Below are positions 42,151-50,709 of a DNA stretch of 64,000 nucleotides, piece by piece. This DNA is from Paraburkholderia sprentiae WSM5005 (lineage in GTDB: Bacteria; Pseudomonadota; Gammaproteobacteria; Burkholderiales; Burkholderiaceae). Made by a program: the position numbers and the translations under genes. The stretch is taken from NCBI RefSeq assembly GCF_001865575.2, contig NZ_CP017563.2:558001-622000 (forward strand). Reading direction: 5' to 3'. Numbering within the stretch: position 1 is the first letter of the stretch; each line of letters opens with the position of its first letter. The notes beneath the pieces were generated by a model. That model was not told the DNA's origin, ran no database searches, and saw only the letters and a program-made list of their open reading frames with translations.

Positions 42151-43515
42151 TTAGCGCACACCCGCGGACTGCATACGCTCCGGCGTGAAGTAGTCATTCG
42201 GGAAGCTCACGTTGAAGAAAATCCCGGGCGAGTCCGCCGGATGGCTGCCGAAGATATAAATGCCGCTGTTGAAGTCGTAGAACCAGTTACCGAGCGAATA
42301 CGGCACCTTGTAGTCGTACGCGGGAACCGTGGTCTCAAAGCCGGCGCGATAGAGCTTGCCGGACTGGTCGTAGGCATCCATCATTCCTCCGCCGCCATCC
42401 TCGTCGAAGTACAGCGTCTTCTTGCTGTAGATGTGACGCGCGCCCGGCTTGAGCGTCAGCTCCACGACCCATACGCGGTGTAGTTCCCACCGGACATAAT
42501 CGGGATTCACGAAATGCGGCGTGAGGATCTTGCTGGCCGGCGTGTCGTACTGCTGCTTGTAGTCGTTGTACGGAATGTACATTTCCTTCTTGCCGACCAG
42601 CTTCGCGTTCCAGCGATCGATCTTGCCGTAGAACAGCTGGATGTCGTCCATCGTGATCGCGCCGGAATAGCCGGGATTCGGCGTGTCGTAGGCGAGATCG
42701 GGCGCCACGCGCACGCGGCGTTGGCCTGGGTTGTATTCCCACGATTGCTGATCGTGATCGGCCGAATCCGTGAAGTACCAGAAGAGCGTCGTGTCGCCAA
42801 TCAGGCGGGCCGGCGACGCATAGTCGTTATAGACCTGATACCAGATCGCGAGGGGGCCCTTCTTGCGAAACTCCGCTTCGTACTTCGGCTGGAAATACGG
42901 AAACTGCAGCGAACTCTTGAACTGCGCAGCAAGAATCGGCGTGCCGCTCGAATCGACGAGCCACGTCTTCACGTTGTTTTTCTGCGCCGCTCCGACGTAG
43001 CGTATTTCCCAGTCCCACAGCGCCTCCTGACCGTTTTTCGGCACCGGAAACGGCTTGCCGCCGAACGCCCCATCGATATAAAGGCCGTTTTTTTCGAGCT
43101 TGGCAGTTTCCGCGTTCTTTTCCGAGTTCTGAAGGTACCAGTCCGGATATGAGACCGAGCGGTGCGTCGGGTAAATGTCCATCCGGTAAGTCGGATAGCG
43201 CTTGAACAACTCGATCGACGCGGCGCTCAGCTTGTCGGCGTATTGCTGATAGTTCTGAGCCGTGATTTGCAGAACGGGCTTTTCACCAGCAAACGGATCC
43301 GCCCACTTTCCGGAGTCGGCCTTGAACCCGCTCGGAAAGTCCTTGATGCCCCCCGTGTATGCCGGAATCGTGCCGTCCTTGTTGCCGGCAATTTCCGCTC
43401 CGAACGGCGTGATCCCGCTCTCGATCGCCAGCGTATACGGTGAGGCCCAAACCGCGGCGAGTATCGCCAGCGCCTTAAGAAGCTTTGGGAATCTTTTCAC
43501 ACCTGCCTCCGTCAT
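42151..43515 (-). CDS. DUF1329 exported lipoprotein-carrier-like protein
   Basis: A 454-residue DUF1329 protein. Its N-terminus (LLKALAILAAVWASPYTLA) is a signal peptide. The mature part has the family pattern: GNKDGTIPAYTGGI near 55, a YPTYRMDIYPTHRSVSYP segment, RRVRVAPDLAYDTPNPG and RHIYSKKTLYFDEDGG. DUF1329 has a LolA/LolB-like fold, consistent with carrying a hydrophobic ligand across the periplasm. The ATG at 43515 overlaps the DUF1302 stop by one base. A molecule brought in by the DUF1302 channel could be handed to this protein. Confidence 0.9.
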   Translation of the reverse strand: MTEAGVKRFPKLLKALAILAAVWASPYTLAIESGITPFGAEIAGNKDGTIPAYTGGIKDFPSGFKADSGKWADPFAGEKPVLQITAQNYQQYADKLSAASIELFKRYPTYRMDIYPTHRSVSYPDWYLQNSEKNAETAKLEKNGLYIDGAFGGKPFPVPKNGQEALWDWEIRYVGAAQKNNVKTWLVDSSGTPILAAQFKSSLQFPYFQPKYEAEFRKKGPLAIWYQVYNDYASPARLIGDTTLFWYFTDSADHDQQSWEYNPGQRRVRVAPDLAYDTPNPGYSGAITMDDIQLFYGKIDRWNAKLVGKKEMYIPYNDYKQQYDTPASKILTPHFVNPDYVRWELHRVWVVELTLKPGARHIYSKKTLYFDEDGGGGMMDAYDQSGKLYRAGFETTVPAYDYKVPYSLGNWFYDFNSGIYIFGSHPADSPGIFFNVSFPNDYFTPERMQSAGVR

Positions 43516-45212
43516 CAAAACGTTGTCTGATAAGTGATGCCGATCCACGACTTGTCGCTGTAGGGTGCGCCGAGAGCCGTCGCCGCGCCCGCCGTCGAGT
43601 ACCCCTTCTTATTCATGTAGTAGGTGTAGGTGATGTCCACCTCATGCTTGTTGTAGATCGTGAAATCGAGCCCGACCACGAAGGTGTTCTGCCCCTGTGC
43701 TTCGGCCGCCGGCGTAATGACAGACGAGTAGCCCTTCAGATTCAGATTAACGAACAGTGGCATCGTCAGATCGACCCCAGGGAATACCTGATACCACTGC
43801 GGGCTCGCACCAATGCCGATCCCGGCCCAGAAGCGCGTCGAGCAGTTGTTGAACGCGGAGTTGCCCGATGCCGAACATTGGCCGGTGGTGTCGTAGCTCG
43901 AGTTGGCAAAGTTCCGCGCATTCGATTGCACGCTTAGCAGCTCGTTGAACGCGAATTCCGCCTGCAGGAACATGTTGTCCCACAACGGCGTCTTGCCGAA
44001 CGACTGGGTGACGTTCAGCAGTCCGTGCAGCGTGCGCCCCGTCGGCGCATCGTTGACGGTCGTCGTATTGACGGCGTTAAGCGGCATGTTCCAGCGATAC
44101 GACAGTTCGCCTGCCACTGCCGCCTTGCCGACCGCACTGTTGAAGCCAGCGCCGATCAGGTTCACGTTGTTGCCGTACTTTGCCGTCACGCCAGGCAGGT
44201 TGGTGCCTGGGAAGAGTTCCGGTCCCGCACCCGGAAGCAGCACCGCCGCCCAAGGCATCTTCATGGCGAAGTGGCGGTACGTGAATTCATAGGTCGTGGC
44301 GATTGAATCGACGCGCCACTTGCCGTCGATGCCGATATCGCCGATCTGGCCTTTCGTCGGCGCGATGCGCGGAATCGCGAACGTGCCCAGCCCCGGAATG
44401 TTTTGGTAGCTGGCGATCGGCGGGCCGTAAAGGATAGGATCGGCACCGCCGAAATACGTGCCGCCTTCAGGCAAACGGTCGTGATTCCATTCGAAGGTGT
44501 ACTGTGCCCCGAGGGAGAACGTGTCGGTAATATTCGTCGTCACGTTGGCCTGCGCCGTCGGCAACACGATTTCCTTGAGCGAAGCACTCGGGCTCTGCGT
44601 CAGTTTCATCAGGTCGAGCGGTTGCTGGCCGATCGCCACCGAGTTCGCGCCCCCCAGCGTCGCAAACGCCGACTGCCCCCAGGTGAGCGCCGTCCGGCCG
44701 AGCTTGACGTTGACAGAGTGCCCACCGAGGTCAAAAGTGTTGAACACGAACGCATCACGCAGCTCGGCGCTCGGCCCCTGGTAGTACTTCTTGATGTAGC
44801 TGGTGTACTCGTTGTTCGGGTAGTTCGGAGCAAATGCGGGGTTACTCGTATTGTGATTCTTGAACGTCGGGTCGTACCACGCGTCCATGCTGATGCGGAA
44901 GCCGGACGTATCCTTGTACTTGAAATCGAATTCGCTGTAGAGGTTCAGCATCGACTGGATCGTGCTGAACTTCGGCGTCGACAGATCGCCTTCGTCGTAG
45001 GTCGGGCTGTTCGTGTAGAAGTGGTCCGGATTCTGAAGCCGGATGTCGTAGTCCGCGCGCACCGTGTTGTCCCATTCCATATCGATGTCCGGGTTCGGCA
45101 CATCGAAGTGGAAGGCGTTGGCGTTCGCGCTCCACAGCCCGCACGCCGCAGCGATGCAGGTCGCGTGCACGCCAAGGCTGATCGCACTTGGCTTTAGACT
45201 TTTCTGTTTCAT
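43515..45212 (-). CDS. DUF1302 outer-membrane beta-barrel protein
   Basis: A 565-residue DUF1302 protein with a signal peptide (LGVHATCIAAACGLWSANANA) and a C-terminal TYQTTF ending in phenylalanine, the beta-barrel assembly signal. Many alternating-hydrophobicity strands are visible, such as FDFKYKDTSGFRISMDAWYD and HEVDITYTYYMNKKGYS. It is probably the outer-membrane channel for the hydrophobic growth substrate. The ATG at 45212 follows AGAGGAGA. It is the first gene of the transport module and has its own promoter at 45366-45394. DUF1302/DUF1329 pairs recur near steroid and hydrocarbon degradation genes. Confidence 0.92.
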   Translation of the reverse strand: MKQKSLKPSAISLGVHATCIAAACGLWSANANAFHFDVPNPDIDMEWDNTVRADYDIRLQNPDHFYTNSPTYDEGDLSTPKFSTIQSMLNLYSEFDFKYKDTSGFRISMDAWYDPTFKNHNTSNPAFAPNYPNNEYTSYIKKYYQGPSAELRDAFVFNTFDLGGHSVNVKLGRTALTWGQSAFATLGGANSVAIGQQPLDLMKLTQSPSASLKEIVLPTAQANVTTNITDTFSLGAQYTFEWNHDRLPEGGTYFGGADPILYGPPIASYQNIPGLGTFAIPRIAPTKGQIGDIGIDGKWRVDSIATTYEFTYRHFAMKMPWAAVLLPGAGPELFPGTNLPGVTAKYGNNVNLIGAGFNSAVGKAAVAGELSYRWNMPLNAVNTTTVNDAPTGRTLHGLLNVTQSFGKTPLWDNMFLQAEFAFNELLSVQSNARNFANSSYDTTGQCSASGNSAFNNCSTRFWAGIGIGASPQWYQVFPGVDLTMPLFVNLNLKGYSSVITPAAEAQGQNTFVVGLDFTIYNKHEVDITYTYYMNKKGYSTAGAATALGAPYSDKSWIGITYQTTF

Positions 45213-45365
45213 GCGTCTCCTCTTGTCTTTGTCGAACTGCCGCAGAAAAGGCCAAGGCCGTTGGACTGCCGCAGACTTGCAATGAAGCGAAACCGGCCTC
45301 CCACCCTCGTCAGCATCGCGTCTCGGATACATCTCACAGCCACCAGAATACGAATGCTGTTCGGA

Positions 45366-45438
45366 AAGATAAACGCTCGAAACTCGACTGTCAACGCTCG
45401 CTCACCCCTACGTGAGGCATTTTTTTGAACGACGTTCA
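45366..45438 (-). promoter_or_regulatory. Promoter of the transport module and perfect upstream operator (site g)
   Basis: On the reverse strand TTGACA (45394-45389), a 17-nt spacer and TATCTT (45371-45366) form a good promoter for the DUF1302 gene. The perfect operator TGAACGACGTTCA lies at 45426-45438, upstream of the -35 box (centre near -73), not over the start site as at the other junctions. The 5' leader would be about 146 nt. Confidence 0.7.
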
Positions 45439-45650
45439 ACTTCGGGGTAAACCTGAGCCTGAGATGGGTGATGGACTGGAAGCGGTCAGCGCACGGTCGC
45501 GGTCGCAGCGGTGCTAAACACTTGCAGAGCGCCTATTTAGACGCGAAAGGAAGACCAATCGCAGAAACTGCCGAAACGCTGGCGCGATCGGATCGATTTG
45601 CTTTGCAGTCCTTCGGTATACCTGGTCATGGATCGTGACCGGATGAATCC
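45439..45650. other. Intergenic stretch, no further feature seen
   Basis: Between the operator of the transport module and the end of the small orphan gene I see no convincing reading frame, repeat or hairpin. The open frames that cross it are out of phase with the small gene and have no family resemblance. Confidence 0.5.
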
Positions 45651-45899
45651 TTATCCCGTCGCTGCGTAGAAGTGCATTTCTGGTTTTCGGGGAGGAGGCG
45701 GGAACACGCGCCATGCGCCGTCGTCGTGCCGAAAGAAGAATATGGCGAGGGAGCTTTCCGAGGCGCACGATCGCGCAAGCACGCACCTCGTCTGTCCCGA
45801 GTTTGGTGAAGTGAACCGGGTTAGATGCACCGGGTTGGTCGCAGTGGGCGCGAACCACTTCTCGATGAGCGAACGCAAAGTACTTTCGCCAAGCTTCAT
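45651..45899 (-). CDS. Small hypothetical protein, 82 residues
   Basis: An 82-residue open frame with start ATG at 45899 and an excellent AAGGAG site seven bases before it. The protein begins MKLGESTLRSLIEKWFAP and contains SLAIFFFRHDDGAWRVFPPP. It is probably cytoplasmic and has no recognised domain. It resembles short conserved proteins I associate with Burkholderiaceae, but I cannot name a family. It stands alone between the transport module and the second TetR gene, transcribed leftward. The strong ribosome site and coherent amino-acid composition are the reasons to call it real. Confidence 0.6.
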   Translation of the reverse strand: MKLGESTLRSLIEKWFAPTATNPVHLTRFTSPNSGQTRCVLARSCASESSLAIFFFRHDDGAWRVFPPPPRKPEMHFYAATG

Positions 45900-46259
45900 G
45901 TCCTGCTCCTTCAACCGCCTTGTGCGCGCCTCTGACAATCCCAGCCACGACCGCACATTGGCGACCTTGACCGGCCAACCCCGATACCTGCGCATTGCCG
46001 GCTCCAGCTTCCCACGCAGCGAGAATGGTCTGGCTTTGCCGCAATGAGTCTGTTGACTAAATACTAGTAGTCAGCCGACCCATTATCAAGCCAGACGACA
46101 CCAGGGGAAATGCCGGTATGGACAAACCCTCCCTTTGTTCCGGTAGGATAGTGATGCGACGAGCGACGGACGGAACGTCATCTAAAAGTTAATTAGTCGA
46201 CCGACGTCTGTTTATTCGTCATCTGACTAACATCAGATTAAAGCCGGAGAGCACCACGG
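45900..46259. promoter_or_regulatory. 360-bp control region upstream of the second TetR gene
   Basis: This gap holds two inverted repeats: TGACTA-N8-TAGTCA at 46054-46073 and ATCTGA-N6-TCAGAT at 46221-46238, the latter 21 bp before the TetR start. GACTAA or its complement TTAGTC occurs three times (46055-46060, 46193-46198, 46225-46230). The consensus differs from the island operator. These are candidate autoregulatory sites. The region is less GC-rich than its surroundings. No gene is seen in it. Confidence 0.55.
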
Positions 46260-46919
46260 ATGAAAGATCTAACCATCTCATCGGCAGACCTCGACAACAC
46301 GGCCGCAGACGCGCCCAAACGGCGCGGCAACCGAACGACACGCGTGCCCGCCATCATCGAAGTGGCGATCGAGGTCTTCGCATCTGAAGGGAACGCTGGT
46401 TTCACTCAACGCCGCATTGCCAGCGACGCCGGAATTCGACTGAGGACCTTGCAGCACTACTTCAGCACCCGCGAAGAACTATTGCGAGCCACGATCGAGG
46501 CATTCACGGATCGCTATTTCGAGCACTACCGGACGATCGCCGAAGACAAACTCCGGCCACCGGGGGCGCGACTGGACGTCATTGTCGACGAGGCGTTCTC
46601 CGTATTGACGGCGACCGGCGGAAATCGCGTTAGCGCCTTCGTGCTGGAATGCTGGAGTCTCGCCGAACATGAGCCGTTTCTGCATGCCCTGATGGCGAAA
46701 TCTACCGCCGATTTTCAAGGTCTTCTGGCAGAACTGATCGCGCAGATCAATCCAACCTTGTCCTCGGAAGAATGCACGTTGCGCGGCGCGCTACTCCTTT
46801 CGCATCTACAAGGTCTGGTCGTCTTTCTGCGCCGATCCGACGCAAACGCACTTGATCCGGACGCGTTGCGTCACGCCATGAAGGTGGTGTGGCGAGCGGT
46901 GAGCAACGCGTCTCCATAG
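46260..46919 (+). CDS. TetR-family transcriptional regulator (second)
   Basis: A 219-residue TetR-type regulator with a helix-turn-helix at about 49-69 (TQRRIASDAGIRLRTLQHYF) and a C-terminal helical domain with a TetR_C-like pattern (AFVLECWSLAEHEPFLHALM). The N-terminal 20 residues are a flexible tail. A GGAGAGC site precedes the ATG. It is convergent with the P450 gene at 47003. Its upstream region has its own inverted repeats, unlike TGAACNNNGTTCA, so it probably controls itself and perhaps the small orphan gene or genes outside this window rather than the main regulon. Confidence 0.9.
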   Translation: MKDLTISSADLDNTAADAPKRRGNRTTRVPAIIEVAIEVFASEGNAGFTQRRIASDAGIRLRTLQHYFSTREELLRATIEAFTDRYFEHYRTIAEDKLRPPGARLDVIVDEAFSVLTATGGNRVSAFVLECWSLAEHEPFLHALMAKSTADFQGLLAELIAQINPTLSSEECTLRGALLLSHLQGLVVFLRRSDANALDPDALRHAMKVVWRAVSNASP

Positions 46920-47002
46920 AACCGGAAGGCAGGTGCCTGCGCCGGGTCGCGCGCAGACCGGGGGCGGTCGCAACGGCTCACACAGGCCATCCTGACCGAA
47001 CC

Positions 47003-48232
47003 TCAGCGGGCCACCTGCCAGACAAGCGGCAACCGGTACAGCGTGCCGTTCACGCCTCCGTGGACACCCGCCTTCTCGCCCGGCTTGATCTGGAAATCCG
47101 GAATGCGCTTGAGCCACTCCTGAAGGAAAACCTTCAGCTCCACGCGCGCAAGGAACGAGCCGGGACAACGATGCGCACCATTGCCGAACGTCGAATGGAT
47201 CGGCGTGGGCCGGGTGAAATCGACGTTCAGCGGATCGTCGAACTTTCTCTCGTCCAGACCGTGCAGCGTGGTCGGCATGATGATCATGTCGCCCGCCTTC
47301 ATGGCTACGCCGTTGTACTCGAAATCGTGTGTGATACGCCGCCCTTGATTGACCACCGGGAAACGTCGCAAAAGCTCGTCCACGGCCTTCTGCGTCAGAT
47401 CGGGGTTGTCGATGAGCTGCTTGCGGTGGGCGGGACTGCCGGCGAGGAACCGCGCAATAAAGCCCATTGCCGAGGCAACCGTGTCGAGGCCGCCAATCAG
47501 CACGAGACCGCAAAGCCCACGTACTTCGTCGTCGGTGAGCGAGCGCCCGTCTATGTTCGAATGGACTATCTTGCTGATGAGGTCGTCGCCCGGGTTCGCG
47601 CGGCGTTCCGCGACCTTCACCCCCAGGTACTGGAAAATCGCACCCAGCGCCTGGAGCTTCTCGTTGGCATCGACCGGGCGGACCATCTTGTCGGCGAGGC
47701 CGAGCAAGTACTCGCGATCCTCGGCGGGCAATGCGACCATGTTCATGAAAATGCCGATCGGCAAATGCTGCGCAAAGCCCGATACGAATTCCACCTCGCC
47801 CTTGGGATAAAAGCCGTCGATCAGTTCGATCGCCATTTCGCGCGCCTTCTCCTCGAGCTTGCCGATCGCCTGCGGCATGAACGCAGGCGCGATCAGCGCA
47901 CGATAAGCCGTGTGCTGCGGAGGATCGAAGAAAATCGGCGGCAACGGTTGATGCTCGACGAGCGGCACCGTGAGCTGCTTCGACGAGAAATTCTCGTAGT
48001 CCTTGAGGATGTGATAGATGTCATCGCCGCGCGTCGCGATCCAGTGGCCGCCGTTGCGCGGTGTCCACAGAATGTCGGGAATACCTTCGGCGTGCAATCG
48101 CTTGAGCGACAGATGGTAGTCGTCTTCGGCACCCGGCGGATTGTAGATATCGATGTCAAACACACGTTCAGGCAATACGTGTGCGGGAACCGGCGCCAGT
48201 TCCGGAGTCACGCCATGACCAGCTACTGACAT
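47003..48232 (-). CDS. Cytochrome P450, CYP101 (P450cam)-like, second copy
   Basis: A 409-residue P450. The heme loop is FGNGAHRCPG with Cys356. The I-helix has GGLDTV with D250/T251, and ExxR is E286-R289. It shares with the P450 at 8678-9880 the blocks GGHWIATRGDD, DTVASAMGFIARFLAGSPAHR (in part) and LKVFLQEWLKRIPDF, so the two are clear paralogues within the camphor-hydroxylase-like group. The ATG at 48232 has AAAGGAG before it. It is the last gene of the long leftward operon from 62.2 kb. No redox partner is encoded beside it, so it should depend on the ferredoxin at 19909. Confidence 0.93.
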   Translation of the reverse strand: MSVAGHGVTPELAPVPAHVLPERVFDIDIYNPPGAEDDYHLSLKRLHAEGIPDILWTPRNGGHWIATRGDDIYHILKDYENFSSKQLTVPLVEHQPLPPIFFDPPQHTAYRALIAPAFMPQAIGKLEEKAREMAIELIDGFYPKGEVEFVSGFAQHLPIGIFMNMVALPAEDREYLLGLADKMVRPVDANEKLQALGAIFQYLGVKVAERRANPGDDLISKIVHSNIDGRSLTDDEVRGLCGLVLIGGLDTVASAMGFIARFLAGSPAHRKQLIDNPDLTQKAVDELLRRFPVVNQGRRITHDFEYNGVAMKAGDMIIMPTTLHGLDERKFDDPLNVDFTRPTPIHSTFGNGAHRCPGSFLARVELKVFLQEWLKRIPDFQIKPGEKAGVHGGVNGTLYRLPLVWQVAR

Positions 48233-48303
48233 CAGTTGTCTCCTTTCTTCAAATCGACCGGTATGGGCGGTCGGGACCATTGTTGACGTTTGCTTAACTG
48301 CAT

Positions 48304-49437
48304 TCACAGGAACGCGCTGTACTGCTCGATATGGTGTTCGGTGTTTCCCCAAGTCATGTCGATGCAGGTGAGCCGCTTCACGTACCACCCCACTGCCAGT
48401 TCGTCCGTCATGCCCATCCCGCCGTGCAGCTGCACCGCTTGCTGTGCCACGAAGCGTGCACTGCGGCCAATCAGCGCCTTTGCGGCAGTCACAGCACGAT
48501 GGGCTTCGAGGTCGTCGTCATCGCCAAGTCTCGCCGCGGCAAAGTAGACGATCGATTTCGCCTGTTCGACGGCGCTCAGCATGTCGGCGGCGCGATGCTG
48601 AAGCGCCTGGAATTTGCCGATCGGCGAACCGAACTGCTTTCGCGTGCGCAGGTAGTCGAAGGTCAGATCGCTCAGCCGCGACATCGCGCCCACCGCTTCC
48701 GCGCACAGCGCGAAAAGGCCTTGATCGACCGTCCACTCGAGCAACGGATAGCCCTGATCGATGGCGCCGATGACAGCCTGTGCATCGACGCGCACGCCGT
48801 CCAGCGTCACTTCGGCGACACGCTGACCATCGAGTGCCGGAAACCCTTTGACGCTCACGCCTTGCGTTCGCGCATCGACGGCGAACAGCGTGATGCCGTG
48901 CTTGTCGGTCTGCTCGCCTGCGCTACGCGCCGAAACCAGCAGAAGGTCCGCGCTATCGCCATGCAGTACCACGCCTTTCCGTCCATTCAGGATGAAGCCG
49001 TCACGCGTGGGTTCGGCCCTCGTCGCAACATCCCACAAATCGAAGCGCGCGCCGGGTTCAAGTGCCGCCAGCGCGCTCTTCAGGCTGCCGTCCGCGATCC
49101 CAGCCAGCCACTCGGCCTTGCGCGCCTCGTGTCCCGCGCGCCCGATCAGCTTCGCGCCGATCACGGCCGTCGAAACGAACGGCTCCAGTACGAGTCCACG
49201 GCCGAAGGCCTCCATCACGAGCATGGTCTCGATCGGGCCCGTGCCAAGCCCGCCTTGCTCCTGCGGCACGTTCAGTGCCAGCACGCCCATCTCGGCGAGC
49301 GTGGTCCAGTGCGCGGCCGACCAGCCTTGGGGCGTGGCGGCGAGACGGCGCCTCGCCTCGAAGTCGTACGCCTTGTCGACGAAACGGCCGACGACGTCGG
49401 CCAGCATCTGTTGCTCTTCAACCAGCGTGAAGTCCAT
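48304..49437 (-). CDS. Acyl-CoA dehydrogenase, smaller subunit of pair 2
   Basis: A 377-residue acyl-CoA dehydrogenase-fold protein of the same type as those at 22464 and 53623. It has the QLHGGMGMTDELAVGWYVKR block, while the EGT position reads WGNTEHHIEQYSAFL, so the common catalytic glutamate is missing. The start MDFTLVEEQQMLADVVGRFV is shared by the small subunits. It lies 9 bp downstream of its larger partner. It is expected to form an alpha2beta2 enzyme for a bulky acyl-CoA. Confidence 0.9.
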   Translation of the reverse strand: MDFTLVEEQQMLADVVGRFVDKAYDFEARRRLAATPQGWSAAHWTTLAEMGVLALNVPQEQGGLGTGPIETMLVMEAFGRGLVLEPFVSTAVIGAKLIGRAGHEARKAEWLAGIADGSLKSALAALEPGARFDLWDVATRAEPTRDGFILNGRKGVVLHGDSADLLLVSARSAGEQTDKHGITLFAVDARTQGVSVKGFPALDGQRVAEVTLDGVRVDAQAVIGAIDQGYPLLEWTVDQGLFALCAEAVGAMSRLSDLTFDYLRTRKQFGSPIGKFQALQHRAADMLSAVEQAKSIVYFAAARLGDDDDLEAHRAVTAAKALIGRSARFVAQQAVQLHGGMGMTDELAVGWYVKRLTCIDMTWGNTEHHIEQYSAFL

Positions 49438-49446
49438 GGCGTGTCC

Positions 49447-50655
49447 TCAGATGCCGAGCGCCTGTTTGGCGATGATGTTTTTCTGCACTTCGGTCGAACC
49501 GCCGTAGATCGAAATCTTGCGCCAGTCCAGATAATGCGCGGCCAGCGCGTTGAGCAGCTCGCCGTTCGCGGTTTCGCCGCGCCAGTCGGCCTCCAGCGCT
49601 TCGCTCACAAAGGGCACCGCATAGGGGCCGGCGCACTCCATGATCAGCTCCGTCAATTCCTGTTGAATCTCGGAGCCGCGGATCTTCAGCACCGATGCTT
49701 CCGGTCCGATAGGACGTCCCGCGGTCTCGGCCGAAACGACGCGCAGCAGCGACCATTCGTGAGCGATCAAATCGATTTCCACCCTGGCGATGCGATCGCG
49801 AAAGCGCAGGTCCTCGATGAGCGGCTTGCCGTGCTTGCGCTCGGTGCTGGCAATCTCCTTCAGACGCCGCATGAAGCGCTTGCAGTTGCCAAGCCCGGCG
49901 ATGTTGGTTCGCTCGTGCCCGAGCAGGTACTTGGCGATCGACCAACCGCGATGCTCGTCGCCGACGAGATGGCTCACCGGCACTTCCACGTCGTCGAAGA
50001 ACACTTCGTTGACGTCGTGGCCGCCATCGAGCGTGCGGATGGGTCTGACAGTGATGCCAGGCGTTGCCATGTCGATCAGCAGGAACGAGATGCCCTCCTG
50101 TGGCCGGCCGCTGCCATCGGTGCGGACAAGGCAAAAAATCCAGTTCGCCCATTGCGCGAACGAGGTCCAGATCTTCTGGCCGTTGACGACGTAGAACGAT
50201 TGGCCGTCTCGCTCGACGCGGTCCGCGCGCGTCTTGAGCGACGCCAGATCGGAGCCCGCTCCCGGCTCGGAGTAACCCTGACACCACCAGTCCTCCATCG
50301 AGACGATGCGCGGCAGGAACCGTTCGCGCTGCGCGTCGGTGCCGAACTTCTGGATCACGGGCCCAACCATCGAAAGGCCGAACGGCATCTGGCGCGGCGC
50401 GCCGGCAGTGAAGCATTCCTCGTCGAAAATGTTGCGCTGCGCGGCGTTCCACGCGGCGCCGCCGAACTGCGCCGGCCACGCCGGCGCACCCCATCCGTTG
50501 CCAGCCAGAATGCGTTGCCAGCGCACGTAGTCTTCGCGCGGCACATGGCGGAAGTTCAGCACCCGTTCACGAATGTCGTCGGGCAAATGTGTCGCGACGA
50601 ATTCGCGCACGGTGGCGCGAAATTCCTTGTCGGCGGGAATCTCTTTCAGGTCCAT
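49447..50655 (-). CDS. Acyl-CoA dehydrogenase, larger subunit of pair 2
   Basis: A 402-residue acyl-CoA dehydrogenase. It has YSEPGAGSDLASLKTR, VNGQKIWTSFAQ, the IAKYLLGHERT helix with the catalytic glutamate of the FadE26/IVD type, and a C-terminal YGGSTEVQKNIIAKQALGI. The ATG at 50655 is chosen (GGAG upstream, good family alignment of MDLKEIPADKEFR); nine more residues are possible upstream. Together with the smaller subunit it should oxidise a cyclic or branched acyl-CoA and donate electrons to EtfAB. Confidence 0.92.
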   Translation of the reverse strand: MDLKEIPADKEFRATVREFVATHLPDDIRERVLNFRHVPREDYVRWQRILAGNGWGAPAWPAQFGGAAWNAAQRNIFDEECFTAGAPRQMPFGLSMVGPVIQKFGTDAQRERFLPRIVSMEDWWCQGYSEPGAGSDLASLKTRADRVERDGQSFYVVNGQKIWTSFAQWANWIFCLVRTDGSGRPQEGISFLLIDMATPGITVRPIRTLDGGHDVNEVFFDDVEVPVSHLVGDEHRGWSIAKYLLGHERTNIAGLGNCKRFMRRLKEIASTERKHGKPLIEDLRFRDRIARVEIDLIAHEWSLLRVVSAETAGRPIGPEASVLKIRGSEIQQELTELIMECAGPYAVPFVSEALEADWRGETANGELLNALAAHYLDWRKISIYGGSTEVQKNIIAKQALGI

Positions 50656-50709
50656 CGTCAGGCTCCAGTCGCGGCCCGGCAAAGCGCGTTGGCGTCGCCG
50701 GGCGCAGGT

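Noticed and set aside
48274..48286. GGACCATTGTTGA as a tenth operator copy upstream of the P450 at 47003
   Set aside because: It matches only 7 of 10 defined positions, lacks the symmetric half-site, and lies in a 71-bp gap inside a continuous operon where no promoter is needed.
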